A DNA stretch of 25,822 nt from Affinibrenneria salicis (GCF_008710095.1 NZ_VYKJ01000027.1:1-25822); one strand, 5' to 3'; counted from the first letter of the stretch, positions 7,016 through 15,500 are shown. Made by a program: numbers and translations. Notes: generated from the letters alone by a model not told the origin.

Positions 7016-8710
7016 ATGAACGAAGGACAACCGCTGACGGTCATACAAACACTGGTCGATAATGTAAAAAAAGCAGGCGTTGACGCCGCTTTTGGCGTTT
7101 CAGGCGGATTTATCGTCCCTTTGTGGGAAGCACTATCGGACTCATCCATCAAGGTTATCCATTGCAGGCATGAAAGCGGAGCCGCTTTTTCCGCCTCTGA
7201 GTACAGTTTATATAACAATATTCCCTCTGTCGTATTTTCCACGGCCGGACCAGGTATTACCAATGCTTTGACAGGATTGCGCGCGGCGAAGTTGGATGGC
7301 GCTAAAGTGATATTCATTTCTGCAACCACCATTGAGGAGCACAATGGTCAATGGGGATTGCAGCAAACAACCCGCCAAGATATCAACGACCTTGCAGGCG
7401 ATGGCATCAGTGGTTTCTTTGACAGCATTGTCTTTGTCGACAGACAAGAAAAATTAGTGGAAGCAATAGCCGCCATCAATAATGTTGCGACATCTTATGG
7501 TCATGTTCTGGGCATTTTCATTCCGACGAATATTCAAAAAGAAATTTTAAAAGAAAATAATAAAATAAATAGCAAGCGAATCCTTCACACTTTAATTTCT
7601 TACAAAAAGGACAATGGCGCTGAGAATCAACAGCAAAAAATAGCGGATGCGCTTACAACAGATGGAGCCATTATATGGAATGGATTCGGTTGCCTTCATT
7701 CCGCAGAAATATTAACCCGTCTTGCTGTTGTAACGAATACGCCAGTAATGTCGACCCCAAGAGGGAAGGGCATATTCCCCGAAAATCACGCGCTTTACAT
7801 TGGCACCACCGGGTTAGGATCCAATGGCGAAAAACTTAGGGAAAAGCTAAGCGACTCATCATTGAAGACAGTTATTATATTGGGTTCGAAACTAGGGGAG
7901 CTCAGTTCCTCATATATTCAAAATCAGATGACCCATGCTAATATATATTATATTGGACTGAGAAATGAGGATGTTAATAAGAACCTTCCCGCCAGCGCCG
8001 TGATTATTGAGGCGGAAATTTCTCATTTCCTGCATGGGGTATACGATAAAGTAAAAAAAAATGCCGATTATTATCATCCCCAGATGTTCTGCAGAGGACA
8101 GGAACCTGAGCAATGCGCTCCGATATCGGTTAAGGTTGGAGTCGTTCATCCACAGCAGGTAATGGCGATTATTCAAAAGGTAGCGATTGAAGAATATGAC
8201 TGCTTGATCGCTGCGGAAGCAGGAAATACGTTTGTATGGGCAAACCGATATTTACATTTTCAAAAACCGAACCGCTATCGAATTTGTACCGCGCTGGGTG
8301 CCATGGGCCACTATGCTTGCGGGATCGTTGGCCTGAGTGCGTCAGGAAAGACGACCCTCGGTATTATCGGTGATGGTTCCATGCTGATGAATAATGAAAT
8401 CAGTACGGCTGTCCGTTATCAATTACCGGCTATTTGGCTGATAATGAACGACGGTGAATACAACATGTGTCGACAAGGATTGAGCTTGTTAGGCAACCCG
8501 CCGCTGGACTGTGTTATTCCTCAAGTTGATTTTTCGTTGTTCGCCACCGCATTGGGCGCAGATGGCGTCAGGGTTGCACAGGCGGACGAGTTGGAAACCG
8601 CGCTGCGTGCGGCGATCATGAAAGGTGTTCCCGCTGTGATTGATGTGTTGATCGATAAAGACGCGCAACCGCCGTTACTTGATCGGATCAATACAATTAA
8701 ATCACTCTAA
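7016..8710 (+). CDS. Thiamine-diphosphate-dependent enzyme, acetolactate synthase/decarboxylase-like
   Basis: The 564-aa protein starts at the ATG at 7016, with AGGTGG about 5 nt upstream; an in-frame GTG at 7007 is less likely. It has the three-domain layout of the POX/ALS-type ThDP family: an N-terminal Pyr domain with the catalytic Glu53 in the motif RHESGAAFSASEYS and the GPGITNALTGL loop; a central Rossmann-like domain (about 190-345, WNGFGCLHSAE ... IILGSKLGEL); and a C-terminal PP domain with the Mg-ThDP motif GDGSMLMNNE (452-461) leading to Asn478. Such enzymes decarboxylate or ligate 2-oxo acids. No partner subunit or pathway gene lies beside it, so the substrate is unknown. The gene is visibly richer in A+T than the tra genes and is bordered by IS debris on both sides, suggesting separate acquisition. 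Confidence 0.85.
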   Translation: MNEGQPLTVIQTLVDNVKKAGVDAAFGVSGGFIVPLWEALSDSSIKVIHCRHESGAAFSASEYSLYNNIPSVVFSTAGPGITNALTGLRAAKLDGAKVIFISATTIEEHNGQWGLQQTTRQDINDLAGDGISGFFDSIVFVDRQEKLVEAIAAINNVATSYGHVLGIFIPTNIQKEILKENNKINSKRILHTLISYKKDNGAENQQQKIADALTTDGAIIWNGFGCLHSAEILTRLAVVTNTPVMSTPRGKGIFPENHALYIGTTGLGSNGEKLREKLSDSSLKTVIILGSKLGELSSSYIQNQMTHANIYYIGLRNEDVNKNLPASAVIIEAEISHFLHGVYDKVKKNADYYHPQMFCRGQEPEQCAPISVKVGVVHPQQVMAIIQKVAIEEYDCLIAAEAGNTFVWANRYLHFQKPNRYRICTALGAMGHYACGIVGLSASGKTTLGIIGDGSMLMNNEISTAVRYQLPAIWLIMNDGEYNMCRQGLSLLGNPPLDCVIPQVDFSLFATALGADGVRVAQADELETALRAAIMKGVPAVIDVLIDKDAQPPLLDRINTIKSL

Positions 8711-8825
8711 ATAGCTTCGCATAATAGCGCTACACTTGCAGGACATAACATCCCGCCAGTACGGGCCTCGCACGATTAGAGGTGGAGCATCAATTGACCT
8801 CTCCCATATCCTGACCCAGGATCAA

Positions 8826-9651
8826 TTAGAGGATCTGTCTTTTTTGGTGACTTCGGATAAATTCTGCCGGAGTCAGATCATTTAATGAAGAATGTGTCCT
8901 GTCATGGTTATATTCTTCCCGCCAGCGATCGAGCTTTTCCTGCACATCTTCCATCGACAGGAACCAGTGGATATTTAGGCATTCATCCCTCAGGCTGCCA
9001 TTAAACGATTCGATAAACGGATTATCCGTCGGCGTGCCGGGGCGTGAGAAGTGCATGGTGACCTTATTTTCATACGCCCATCTATCCAGCGCTTTTGAGA
9101 TAAATTCGCTGCCATTGTCTGCCTGGATCCTTATCGGCACACGATTATGCATCAATCTCAGGCACTCCATCACCGCCACCACATCCTCGCCCTTGAGCGA
9201 CTGGCCGGCATGGATCGCCAGGCATTCCCGACTAAAATTATCGACCACAGTTAATGCCCGAAACCGGCGCCCGTTAAACAGATTATCAGCAACGAAATCC
9301 ATGCTCCCGCATTGATCCGGATTTGACAGCAACGGCCGTTCAACCCGGTGTGCCGCACTCACATGGCGACGGGGGCGATTACGCCGTAGATTCAGTCCTT
9401 CCTGGCAATAAATACGATGCGTTTTTTTATGATTAATGACCCAGCCTTCGCGCCTCAGCTGGATATGTATGCGCTGGCAGCCATAACGGATACGGGTTTC
9501 CGCTATTTCTCGGATGCGCATCGTTACCGCGCGATCGTCACGACACGAATGATAGTTATAAACCGTGCGACTTAGCATCGCCAGACGACAGGACCGCCTA
9601 CTCGATATGCGTCTTGTAAAAATACGACTATTTCGCGCTTTTGAGCAGGCC
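8826..9651 (-). pseudogene. IS3-family OrfB transposase (DDE integrase core), frameshifted near its N-terminus
   Basis: The long open part (8826-9578, 250 aa) contains the HTH_21 region (GCQRIHIQLRREGW) and the complete rve core. The catalytic triad is Asp94 (SMDFVAD), Asp154 (QADNGSEF) and Glu190 (NPFIESFNGSLRDE) in that frame, exactly the DD(35)E spacing. Upstream, the frame entered by -1 frameshifting from OrfA reads VLRPAQKREIVVFLQDAYRV and then needs one extra base near 9599-9603 to continue RRSCRLAMLSRTVYNY. This single-base loss breaks production of the OrfAB fusion transposase, although the downstream part is otherwise well preserved. Confidence 0.8.
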
Positions 9652-9918
9652 TTAAAACTTTTTTTTCAGCACCTCTTGCAGCATTTCCTTATCGAGACTG
9701 AGGTCGGCAACCAGCCGTTTTAGACGTTGATTTTCATCTTCAAGCTGACGCAGGCGACGCAGCTCCGTTACGCCCATTCCGCTAAATTTCTTTTTCCAAT
9801 TATAAAAAGTGGCTTCAGAGATACCCATTTTTCGGCACACTTCACCCACACGAGTGCCCGTTTCAGCCTGCTTCAGGGCAAAAGCAATTTGCTCTTCAGT
9901 ACAGCGGATCTTTTTCAT
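9652..9918 (-). CDS. IS3-family OrfA (helix-turn-helix)
   Basis: The 88-aa OrfA has an N-terminal HTH_8-type DNA-binding domain (EEQIAFALKQAETG, then GEVCRKMGISEATFYNWKKKF) and a C-terminal leucine-zipper-like helix (LRRLRQLEDENQRLKRLVADL). The motif F-x-GMGVTELRRL is typical of the IS407 subgroup. The 3' end contains the run AAAAAAAAG just before the stop (TTT TAA), the expected slippery site for programmed -1 frameshifting into OrfB. The gene itself is intact. Confidence 0.88.
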   Translation of the reverse strand: MKKIRCTEEQIAFALKQAETGTRVGEVCRKMGISEATFYNWKKKFSGMGVTELRRLRQLEDENQRLKRLVADLSLDKEMLQEVLKKKF

Positions 9919-10016
9919 GGCCGGATTGCCTCTTTTTTAAGGAAAAGAAGGGCAGAAAACTCCAGTTTAGCCTGGTCCTGTTTAATGGGAAGAGATCACA
10001 ATGTGCGATAATGAAA

Positions 10017-10092
10017 TGGACACCTCCCCACAATCGGCTTCAATGAGTCATGCTGTCAGTGTGTGCCAACAGCAAAATGGAAGAGGTGTCCA
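10017..10092. repeat. Inverted repeat upstream of the IS110 transposase remnant
   Basis: TGGACACCTC (10017-10026) and GAGGTGTCCA (10083-10092) are a perfect 10-bp inverted repeat enclosing 56 nt, ending one base before the transposase ATG at 10093. It may mark the left end or a structured non-coding region of the IS110-family element. Confidence 0.55.
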
Positions 10093-11116
10093 ATGGAAAA
10101 AATTATCGGAATTGATCTGGCAAAGCGAGTTTTTCAATTACACATTGCCACTTTGCAAGGACAGATAAAAGCCAACAAAATGGTAACCCAGTGAAAAACT
10201 GATGGCTTTCATTGTTCAACAACCACCGTCAGGGATAGTCATGGAAGCCTGCGGTAGTGCAAATTACCGGGCTCGTCAGTTCAGAAAATACGGACATGAT
10301 GTTAAACAAATCAGCCCCCGGTATGTTGTCTCGTTCAGAATGGGGAATAAAAACGATAAGAATGATGCCATTGCCATCGTTGAAGCTGATAGCCGTCCAG
10401 GGATGCGCTATGTACCGGGAAAAAGTCTGGAGCAGCAGGATATGTAATGCCTGCTCCGGGGTCGCCAGCGTCTGATGAAAAACAGAACTGCTCTCATCAA
10501 TCAAATACGAGGGTCAGGGCTGGAATACGGTATCGCCATACCGGAAGAGCCACACAAAGTGGCATCATGCCTGCCCGATTATCGGGAAGACGCAGAAAAT
10601 GAACTGACGGCAATGAGCCGGCAGTTATTTCATGAGTTGTTGCAGGAGCTCAGGTAATATCAGCGGTGATTAAAAGAACTCGATAAACGCCCTGAGCATA
10701 TCGGGTCACTGAATGAGGATACAACCCGCTTACAAAGTTTACCGGGCATTGGTGTCTTGAGCGCATTCGCACTGACGATTGCACCGGGGGACCGTTCCGA
10801 TTTTTAAAACGGCCGGCATTTTGCCAGCTATTTGGGACTGGTCCCGAAGGAGTACAGCCGTGGTGGAAAAGTTAAATTGTTGGGCATAACAAAACAGGGT
10901 GATGCTTACCTGCGTGGTCTTCTTATCTATGGCGCTCGCTCAGTGGTGTACCGAATCGGTAACCTTCCCGATGAACGTTGTAACGGCCTGCAACACTGGC
11001 TCAGGGGGATAATAGCCCGAAGTTGCGTGAACAAAACCGTTGTCGCTCAGGCAAACAAGAATGCCCGAATGGCCTGGGCAGTGGTCAATCAGCAAACTAT
11101 TTATGTACAGACGTGA
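10093..11116 (+). pseudogene. IS110-family transposase, heavily decayed
   Basis: The frame opens MEKIIGIDLAKRVFQLH, the DEDD RuvC-like start of IS110 transposases. It loses frame after NKMVTQ (near 10192) and resumes as EKLMAFIVQQPPSGIVMEACGSANY, then KNDKNDAIAI. A TAA interrupts it near 10445, and it continues RGRQRLMKNRTALINQIRG. Further stops occur at about 10655-10670 and 10804, after which the C-terminal Tnp_20-type region is recognisable (LPGIGVLSAF, then SYLGLVPKEYSRGGKVKLLGITKQGDAYLR). At least four disabling changes are present over a length close to an intact gene (about 340 codons), so this is an old inactive copy. IS110 elements are known to be guided by a bridge RNA from their non-coding end. 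Confidence 0.88.
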
Positions 11117-11490
11117 TATAAATTTTTAAGTAAAGTCAAAGAGCTGATGTGATGACAGGTAGAACCGACTCTCTGTGAACCTGACAAATAATCTGGTTAT
11201 AACAGACCATTGCGATAATGAGGCCAGAGAATACGGATGTTCATCAGGGCTCGTTGACGCCGAATATAGGTTTGTGACTACATTGTCAGAGAAAAGGAAC
11301 GCCCACGCTTGCATTGGGTCTGTGTCCATATGAGTTATTTAGGCGTTAAATATCATGCCGACATTTCCCGGATATTATCCACCGCAAGCGTATATCCAGA
11401 GAAACGAATTGATATCAAGCGTCATGGTGAAACCGCGACTGAGTCCAGCAATAACGTTTATCCGTTTGATGTGGTGTCCGCCGTTTTCCG
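11117..11490. other. Non-coding stretch, downstream flank of IS110 remnant
   Basis: No credible gene is seen on either strand. The first part probably includes the right end of the decayed IS110 element. The rest may be further mobile-element debris before the high-GC envelope module. Short open frames here lack ribosome binding sites and recognisable content. Confidence 0.5.
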
Positions 11491-12423
11491 TCAATCGACC
11501 AAGGCGACGACACGATCCCCTGCGCCCGGCTGACATTCTGCCGCAATAGGAGACCATCCGTGGCTCACGACGACTTGCTGGCCATCGAGGCAAACCTCCA
11601 GGCGTTCGCTGCCTGGAATTTTCTCCTGAATGAAGGTTTCGACAGTTTGCGGTAAACTGATTTTCAGGCGCATGGCCTCACGATCCTCCTTGGGGTGATC
11701 GTCCAGATGTACCAATGGCACAAAAGTCGATGCCAACATCATCCAACGCGAGGGGATCTCAATGGGGTCAGGCGTATAGGGTGCCTTACGAAGCCAATCT
11801 TGCGCTCGCCCGCGTAAGTCCGCACCATCGGCAAGGTTTCCCCACGCCACAGCAAGCAACTCCATGACCCATTGGTTACAATTCTGATAGTCTAGGCCAA
11901 AGGCATAGGCGTTGGCGCTGTAGTTCGCAGCCAGCAACCGTAAGGCCAGCCGCTTGTCGAGTGCCGCTGAACGCAACTTCCGTGCGGCTACCGGAGGGAT
12001 CTTGATGATCGAGATATAACCGAGAGATGCATTTTCGGTTCCCATAACGAACCCAGCCAGCCCTTGATCATAGATTCGTGGGCGTCCTTCATCGCAGGCG
12101 TAATAGAGCTGGCGAGCGGTCCAGCGACCATCCTCGCCACGCAGCGCCACAGCAGCATGTGAATAGCGGATATTAAAGCGTGACAGGTCAAGACCGGAGC
12201 GACTAATCAATACCGTATCCCCGTCGGTTGCGGCGAGTTCTTCGTTCACGACCGCAGCGAATCGCAGCAAGCGATCCTGCTGAACCGCGGAAAACTGCTG
12301 TGTGCGATCACAAAAGTCTGACCCCACTGAAGTCTGGGGAGACGATGTGACAGGACGTTTCGCGCACCCGGTGGCGAGCATGAGCACGGTTAGAATCCAA
12401 GCTACCTGGCAGCGCTTCCTCAT
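11491..12423 (-). CDS. DUF2145-family predicted lipoprotein
   Basis: The 310-aa protein is taken from the ATG at 12423, which overlaps the upstream stop in TGATG; a GTG one codon earlier is also possible. The N-terminus is a lipoprotein signal with lipobox LATGC (Cys20). The body matches the DUF2145 family: residues RYSHAAVALR (His89) and, about 93 residues later, NCNQWVMELL (Cys182). A His followed by a Cys in this arrangement recalls circularly permuted NlpC/P60-like hydrolase folds, but activity is inference. It is the second gene of a two-gene operon with the Ser-rich secreted protein. A TetR-type operator lies upstream of that operon and another upstream of the MlaA-like gene, suggesting a shared envelope function. 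GC content is higher than in the preceding IS and ThDP-enzyme DNA. Confidence 0.85.
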   Translation of the reverse strand: MRKRCQVAWILTVLMLATGCAKRPVTSSPQTSVGSDFCDRTQQFSAVQQDRLLRFAAVVNEELAATDGDTVLISRSGLDLSRFNIRYSHAAVALRGEDGRWTARQLYYACDEGRPRIYDQGLAGFVMGTENASLGYISIIKIPPVAARKLRSAALDKRLALRLLAANYSANAYAFGLDYQNCNQWVMELLAVAWGNLADGADLRGRAQDWLRKAPYTPDPIEIPSRWMMLASTFVPLVHLDDHPKEDREAMRLKISLPQTVETFIQEKIPGSERLEVCLDGQQVVVSHGWSPIAAECQPGAGDRVVALVD

Positions 12424-12887
12424 CACTGGGTAACGGCGCGCGCGGCGAGATCGTCATGCCAGTTGTCAGCAAGTACCAGGTAAAAAGCTTCCTGCGTATC
12501 GCCACGAGCGAATTCGAGACCATAGACCCTCTGCTGCGCAAGTACGATGTCGCCGGCCTCCAGGTCTTGCGTGTCGAGAACCGCCTGGGGCAGATCTAGC
12601 ACGAGATGCCGCTGAGCATTATTGCCTTGCATGGTGACACGGCGAAATCCGGTGCGGTCAGGCGCGTCAGCGACATCAATGATGCGGTAGTTGCCGCCCG
12701 CCGTCTTTTCATCATCCTTTGAGCTGTCGCTCGATCCACTTAACGAATCCGATACGCTCCCACTGGATGCCGAGCCGGCACTTGAGGCGGAGGATGCGGA
12801 TGAAGCGAAGATTTCAGCCTGCGCGTGGAATGAAGCAGCGGTGATTGCCATGATACAGACAAGACGAAAAATCGTTAGAGACGCCAT
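12423..12887 (-). CDS. Secreted Ser/Ala-rich hypothetical protein
   Basis: The 154-aa protein has a signal peptide ending at about HAQA (residue 24). A low-complexity Ser/Ala/Gly segment (about 28-57) follows, then a globular C-terminal domain (about 65-150) with NYRIIDVADAPDRTGFRRVTM and LEAGDIVLAQQRVYGLEFA. AAGGAG lies about 6 nt before the ATG. Its stop overlaps the DUF2145 gene start, so the two are coupled. I do not recognise the globular domain. It is probably periplasmic or surface-exposed and works with the DUF2145 lipoprotein. The gene is preceded by a long leader (12888-13150) with two TetR-type operators. Confidence 0.7.
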   Translation of the reverse strand: MASLTIFRLVCIMAITAASFHAQAEIFASSASSASSAGSASSGSVSDSLSGSSDSSKDDEKTAGGNYRIIDVADAPDRTGFRRVTMQGNNAQRHLVLDLPQAVLDTQDLEAGDIVLAQQRVYGLEFARGDTQEAFYLVLADNWHDDLAARAVTQ

Positions 12888-13310
12888 AGTGGCTCCTTAA
12901 GTAAAGCAAACATTGACTACGTTGCTCTTGCTAAGAAAAAGTGGCGGTTCAATGCCGACACCTTTCTTTATGCTTTATGACAACCCCGCAGCAACGACTA
13001 TTCCGGCTTAAGATTTGTGTCGTGCGCCATGGGTTTGTGGTCGATACGGTCAGCCCCAGAGTCTGATGCTCGAGGACGATATTGACTGTATAACGATAGA
13101 TCACTAATGACCGATCGTTCATTATCAATCTAATCTACTACCGAATGATCGGACAGTAAATACCCGAAGCGACAATATCAACATATCTATTGGCGACAGA
13201 CTCGGGGCCAGAGACAAAGAGATCGTATGGCCACTCCGAGTGCGAAAGGAGCAGGCAGCCCGCCCCTAGCGAGCTGCACAAACCGGGGAAGGAGACAACG
13301 CGGAGAGTAA
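12888..13310. other. Regulatory intergenic region of the Ser-rich/DUF2145 operon
   Basis: No gene is seen. The right half holds two TetR-type operator copies (13105-13158) with minus-strand promoter-like AT-rich sequence nearby. The leader between the operators and the ATG at 12887 is about 220 nt. The 3' end of the tetR-like gene is at 13311, with no clear terminator hairpin between. Confidence 0.55.
13105..13158. promoter_or_regulatory. Two TetR-type operator sites upstream of the Ser-rich/DUF2145 operon
   Basis: TGACCGATCGTTCA occurs at 13108-13121 as a near-palindrome (12 of 14 bases symmetric). An inverted, diverged copy, TGTCCGATCATTCG on the minus strand, lies at 13142-13155. The extended 21-bp element 13105-13125 matches one at 14382-14402 in 20 of 21 positions, so these are very likely binding sites for the TetR-family protein encoded between them. 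Confidence 0.7.
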
Positions 13311-13961
13311 CTATTCGCCAGGGCGTAATAATAAAGTCAACAGTTTGCGATGCGTTTCTTTGATTGCTTGCAGTTCGCTCTGTGCCTTCTCCTTACCCAT
13401 TACCATCTGAGCCACGGCCGAATAGACAACGGGGGCCATCACAAGGTTGAAATTCTCGGTCAATGGACTGGACTTTACGACTCCGGCCGCCACGAACCCA
13501 TCAATAAGCGCTTGACGCTCCCTGCGCCCCTGCATATTCCCCGCATCCCATTTTGCGAGCAGGTGCGGCACTCGATGCCCTTCGGTGATGAGAAGTCGGG
13601 CAATCGCAATTGTGTCGTCGGTTAACCCGCCGTAGGCAAAATCGACAAGGCGCTCGACCAGCTCGTCAGCGTTCTCCACATCCCGCAACAAGCTCCAGTT
13701 GCTTTCCGAGCGGCTCATCAATTGCTCAAGGAGCGTCTCGAATATATCGTCCTTGTTGGCGAAATGAACATAGACGTTGGCTTTGGATATGCCAGCCCGG
13801 CGAGCGATCCTGGCAATGCTGGCGGCGGTAAAGCCCAATGCACTGAACTCAATCAGCGCCGCTTCGAGGATCTGCTGGCGCCGAACCTCAAGGGGCAAAC
13901 GTGTTCTTTTCTTTTTGGGAGCAACCTCGGCCAAGGAGGCTGATGGATTTTTTTTCTTCAT
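13311..13961 (-). CDS. TetR/AcrR-family transcriptional repressor
   Basis: The 216-aa protein has a Lys-rich N-terminus (MKKKNPSASLAEVAPKKKR), then a canonical TetR HTH (about 20-66: RRQQILEAALIEFSALGFT ... ISKANVYVHFANKDDIFETL) and an all-helical ligand/dimer domain. Members repress nearby genes until a small hydrophobic ligand binds. Near-identical palindromic sites flank the gene: at 13105-13158, beside the Ser-rich/DUF2145 operon, and at 14382-14402, before the mlaA-like gene. This points to one regulator controlling both. No copy of the site is visible immediately upstream of tetR itself. The ribosome binding site is weak. Confidence 0.92.
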   Translation of the reverse strand: MKKKNPSASLAEVAPKKKRTRLPLEVRRQQILEAALIEFSALGFTAASIARIARRAGISKANVYVHFANKDDIFETLLEQLMSRSESNWSLLRDVENADELVERLVDFAYGGLTDDTIAIARLLITEGHRVPHLLAKWDAGNMQGRRERQALIDGFVAAGVVKSSPLTENFNLVMAPVVYSAVAQMVMGKEKAQSELQAIKETHRKLLTLLLRPGE

Positions 13962-14591
13962 GCTGCCGTGTCATGTAAGCGCCGGATCGCAAGATCTGTG
14001 CGAAGCACCTAAACATATCCGACGAAATTAACGGGGCCAGGAGGAAAGCATTTCCCTCGCTTTGGCGTCGTTCAAGGCTGTCAACATTGAAACGAATGCA
14101 ACGTCGCGCGCCATTTATCGCAGACCACTGCATCACTGACGGCGAGAAATGCGACTAAACGGGTATTGGCTAGCCGCCTCGTGGCCAACAAGCTATGGGC
14201 GCAGCCCTGGTTCGTCAGAGTGTAAAGCACGGGGGCGTCCAACGCTCTCTTTTATTGACCGCTCTCGCATACCGGGCGTTTTAAACCATCAATGAATAGC
14301 TCCCCAGCCCGGGGCAACCTATGTTTCCTCTCATCACAAAAAATCAGCAACTGAAGTTGATGAAACTTGCTGAAAAAGTTCTACTGACCGATCGTTCATT
14401 ATGGTATAAGGTTTCTCACCCCCTACAGCACCGCCTGTTGCGGGAAGAACATGGCAAGCAGATGTGTTTTCCCGCTCCCTGCTGCATAGCCGGGCCACGT
14501 TGCTGAATGGGGGCGCGTCAGGCGGCCAGACTGCTTGATGATAATTCCGGCTTGACCAACGCCTTCTTCACAACAGGAAAGGAATACACTT
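13962..14591. other. Long intergenic region between tetR-like and mlaA-like genes
   Basis: The 630-nt stretch has no convincing gene on either strand. Its only clear content is the operator at 14382-14402 with a TATAAG -10-like box just after it, about 190 nt before the mlaA-like ATG. The ATG has AGGAAAGGAA upstream. The size leaves room for an unrecognised small RNA or degraded gene. Confidence 0.5.
14382..14402. promoter_or_regulatory. TetR-type operator upstream of the mlaA-like gene
   Basis: Contains TGACCGATCGTTCA (14385-14398), identical in the 14-bp core to the site at 13108-13121. It overlaps the spacer of a plausible promoter whose -10 is TATAAG near 14405. A repressor bound here would block the mlaA-like transcript. 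Confidence 0.7.
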
Positions 14592-15500
14592 ATGAATGCA
14601 TGCCGCTTCATCCTGCTTACCCTGGTTGTGCTGGTTACCAGCGCTTGCGCCGGCGATAACGTGCAGCAGAAAGCCGTCGCTTCAAGTTCCCCTACGCCGA
14701 TTGTCGTTGGTCGGGCCGATGAGTCTTCAACCCCCGACTTGAAAGCCACCCGCGCAATGGGGATAGCGGGTTCCGCTAGAACTGAGACGGCTGCGGCACC
14801 AGCCGCATCTCGGTCTGCGGGAGATGCGCCAGTCGCCCGGACGATGCCCCCCCTTATGTCGGCTAACGACACTATTCCGCCCGGCCCGAAAGGCTCCACG
14901 CGGGATCCGTGGGAGGGATTCAACCGTCGGATGCACAGTGTCAACAATGGCATCGACAGATACGTGACCCGTCCCCTAGCGATCACCTATGAGAAGATCA
15001 CGCCAGAGTCGGTGCAATCAAGTGTGACGCGGTTCTTCAAGAACCTGAGCGAACCGACAACGGCGGTCAATCACACCTTGCAAGGCAGGCCGGGCCAGGG
15101 CGCCCAATCATTGGGGCGCTTTGTTGTCAACTCGACCATCGGGATCGGCGGCCTGTTCGATCCGGCGTCCCACATCGGCTTATCCAGGCAATCCAGTGAG
15201 GACTTTGGGCAAACGCTTGCCACATGGGGCTGGCGCGATTCCCGTTATCTCGTGATGCCTTTACTCGGCCCTCGTACCGTCCGCGACACCGTGAGCATGG
15301 TCGGCGACCAACCTCTGTCTCCCATCGGCTACGTGGAAAACAGCGGAGTGGTATACACGCTGCAAGTCATGAAACTGGTGGATGGGCGCGCGCGCGCGTT
15401 CCCCATGGACGAAGCCCGCAAGCAGGCGGAGGACGAATATGTGCTGGTGCGTGATGCCTGGATACAGCGACGCGATAGTCAGATAGCTCAGGATCCGTGA
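14592..15500 (+). CDS. MlaA/VacJ-family outer-membrane lipoprotein
   Basis: The 302-aa protein has a lipoprotein signal (LVTSAC, Cys19), an unusually long Ala/Ser/Pro-rich linker (about 20-104), and then the MlaA domain beginning DPWEGFNRRMHSVNNGIDRY (105-124). It continues through NLSEPTTAVNHTLQG, FVVNSTIGIGGLFDPA and MPLLGPRTVRD to ...VRDAWIQRRDSQIA. MlaA removes mislocalised phospholipid from the outer leaflet of the outer membrane and delivers it to periplasmic MlaC. E. coli MlaA is 251 aa and lacks the long linker, so this is a divergent mobile paralogue. No mlaFEDCB genes are nearby. It shares a TetR-type operator with the DUF2145 operon, suggesting a joint envelope or lipid-trafficking function. 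Confidence 0.9.
   Translation: MNACRFILLTLVVLVTSACAGDNVQQKAVASSSPTPIVVGRADESSTPDLKATRAMGIAGSARTETAAAPAASRSAGDAPVARTMPPLMSANDTIPPGPKGSTRDPWEGFNRRMHSVNNGIDRYVTRPLAITYEKITPESVQSSVTRFFKNLSEPTTAVNHTLQGRPGQGAQSLGRFVVNSTIGIGGLFDPASHIGLSRQSSEDFGQTLATWGWRDSRYLVMPLLGPRTVRDTVSMVGDQPLSPIGYVENSGVVYTLQVMKLVDGRARAFPMDEARKQAEDEYVLVRDAWIQRRDSQIAQDP

Larger units (their letters stand above)
8812..9980 (-). mobile_element. IS3-family (IS407-subgroup-like) insertion sequence, probably inactive
   Basis: An orfA/orfB pair of IS3 type is bounded by imperfect terminal inverted repeats: TGACCCAGGATCAATTAGAGG at the left end (about 8812-8832, last base dropped in comparisons) and its degenerate inverse at about 9959-9980, sharing CCAGG. 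Size of about 1.17 kb is normal for the family. OrfB has a 1-nt loss near its start, so the copy is probably non-autonomous. Exact ends and target duplication could not be fixed by eye. Confidence 0.7.

Noticed and set aside
8770..8810. AGAGGT/ACCTCT inverted repeat after the ThDP-enzyme gene as a terminator
   Set aside because: The stem is only 6 bp with a 13-nt loop and no T-run.
11126..11593. Short frames in the flank between the IS110 remnant and the DUF2145 gene
   Set aside because: No start signals or recognisable protein content; treated as non-coding debris.
14321..14506. 61-aa plus-strand frame before the mlaA-like gene
   Set aside because: It spans the TetR operator and promoter-like sequence, has no ribosome binding site and no family resemblance.
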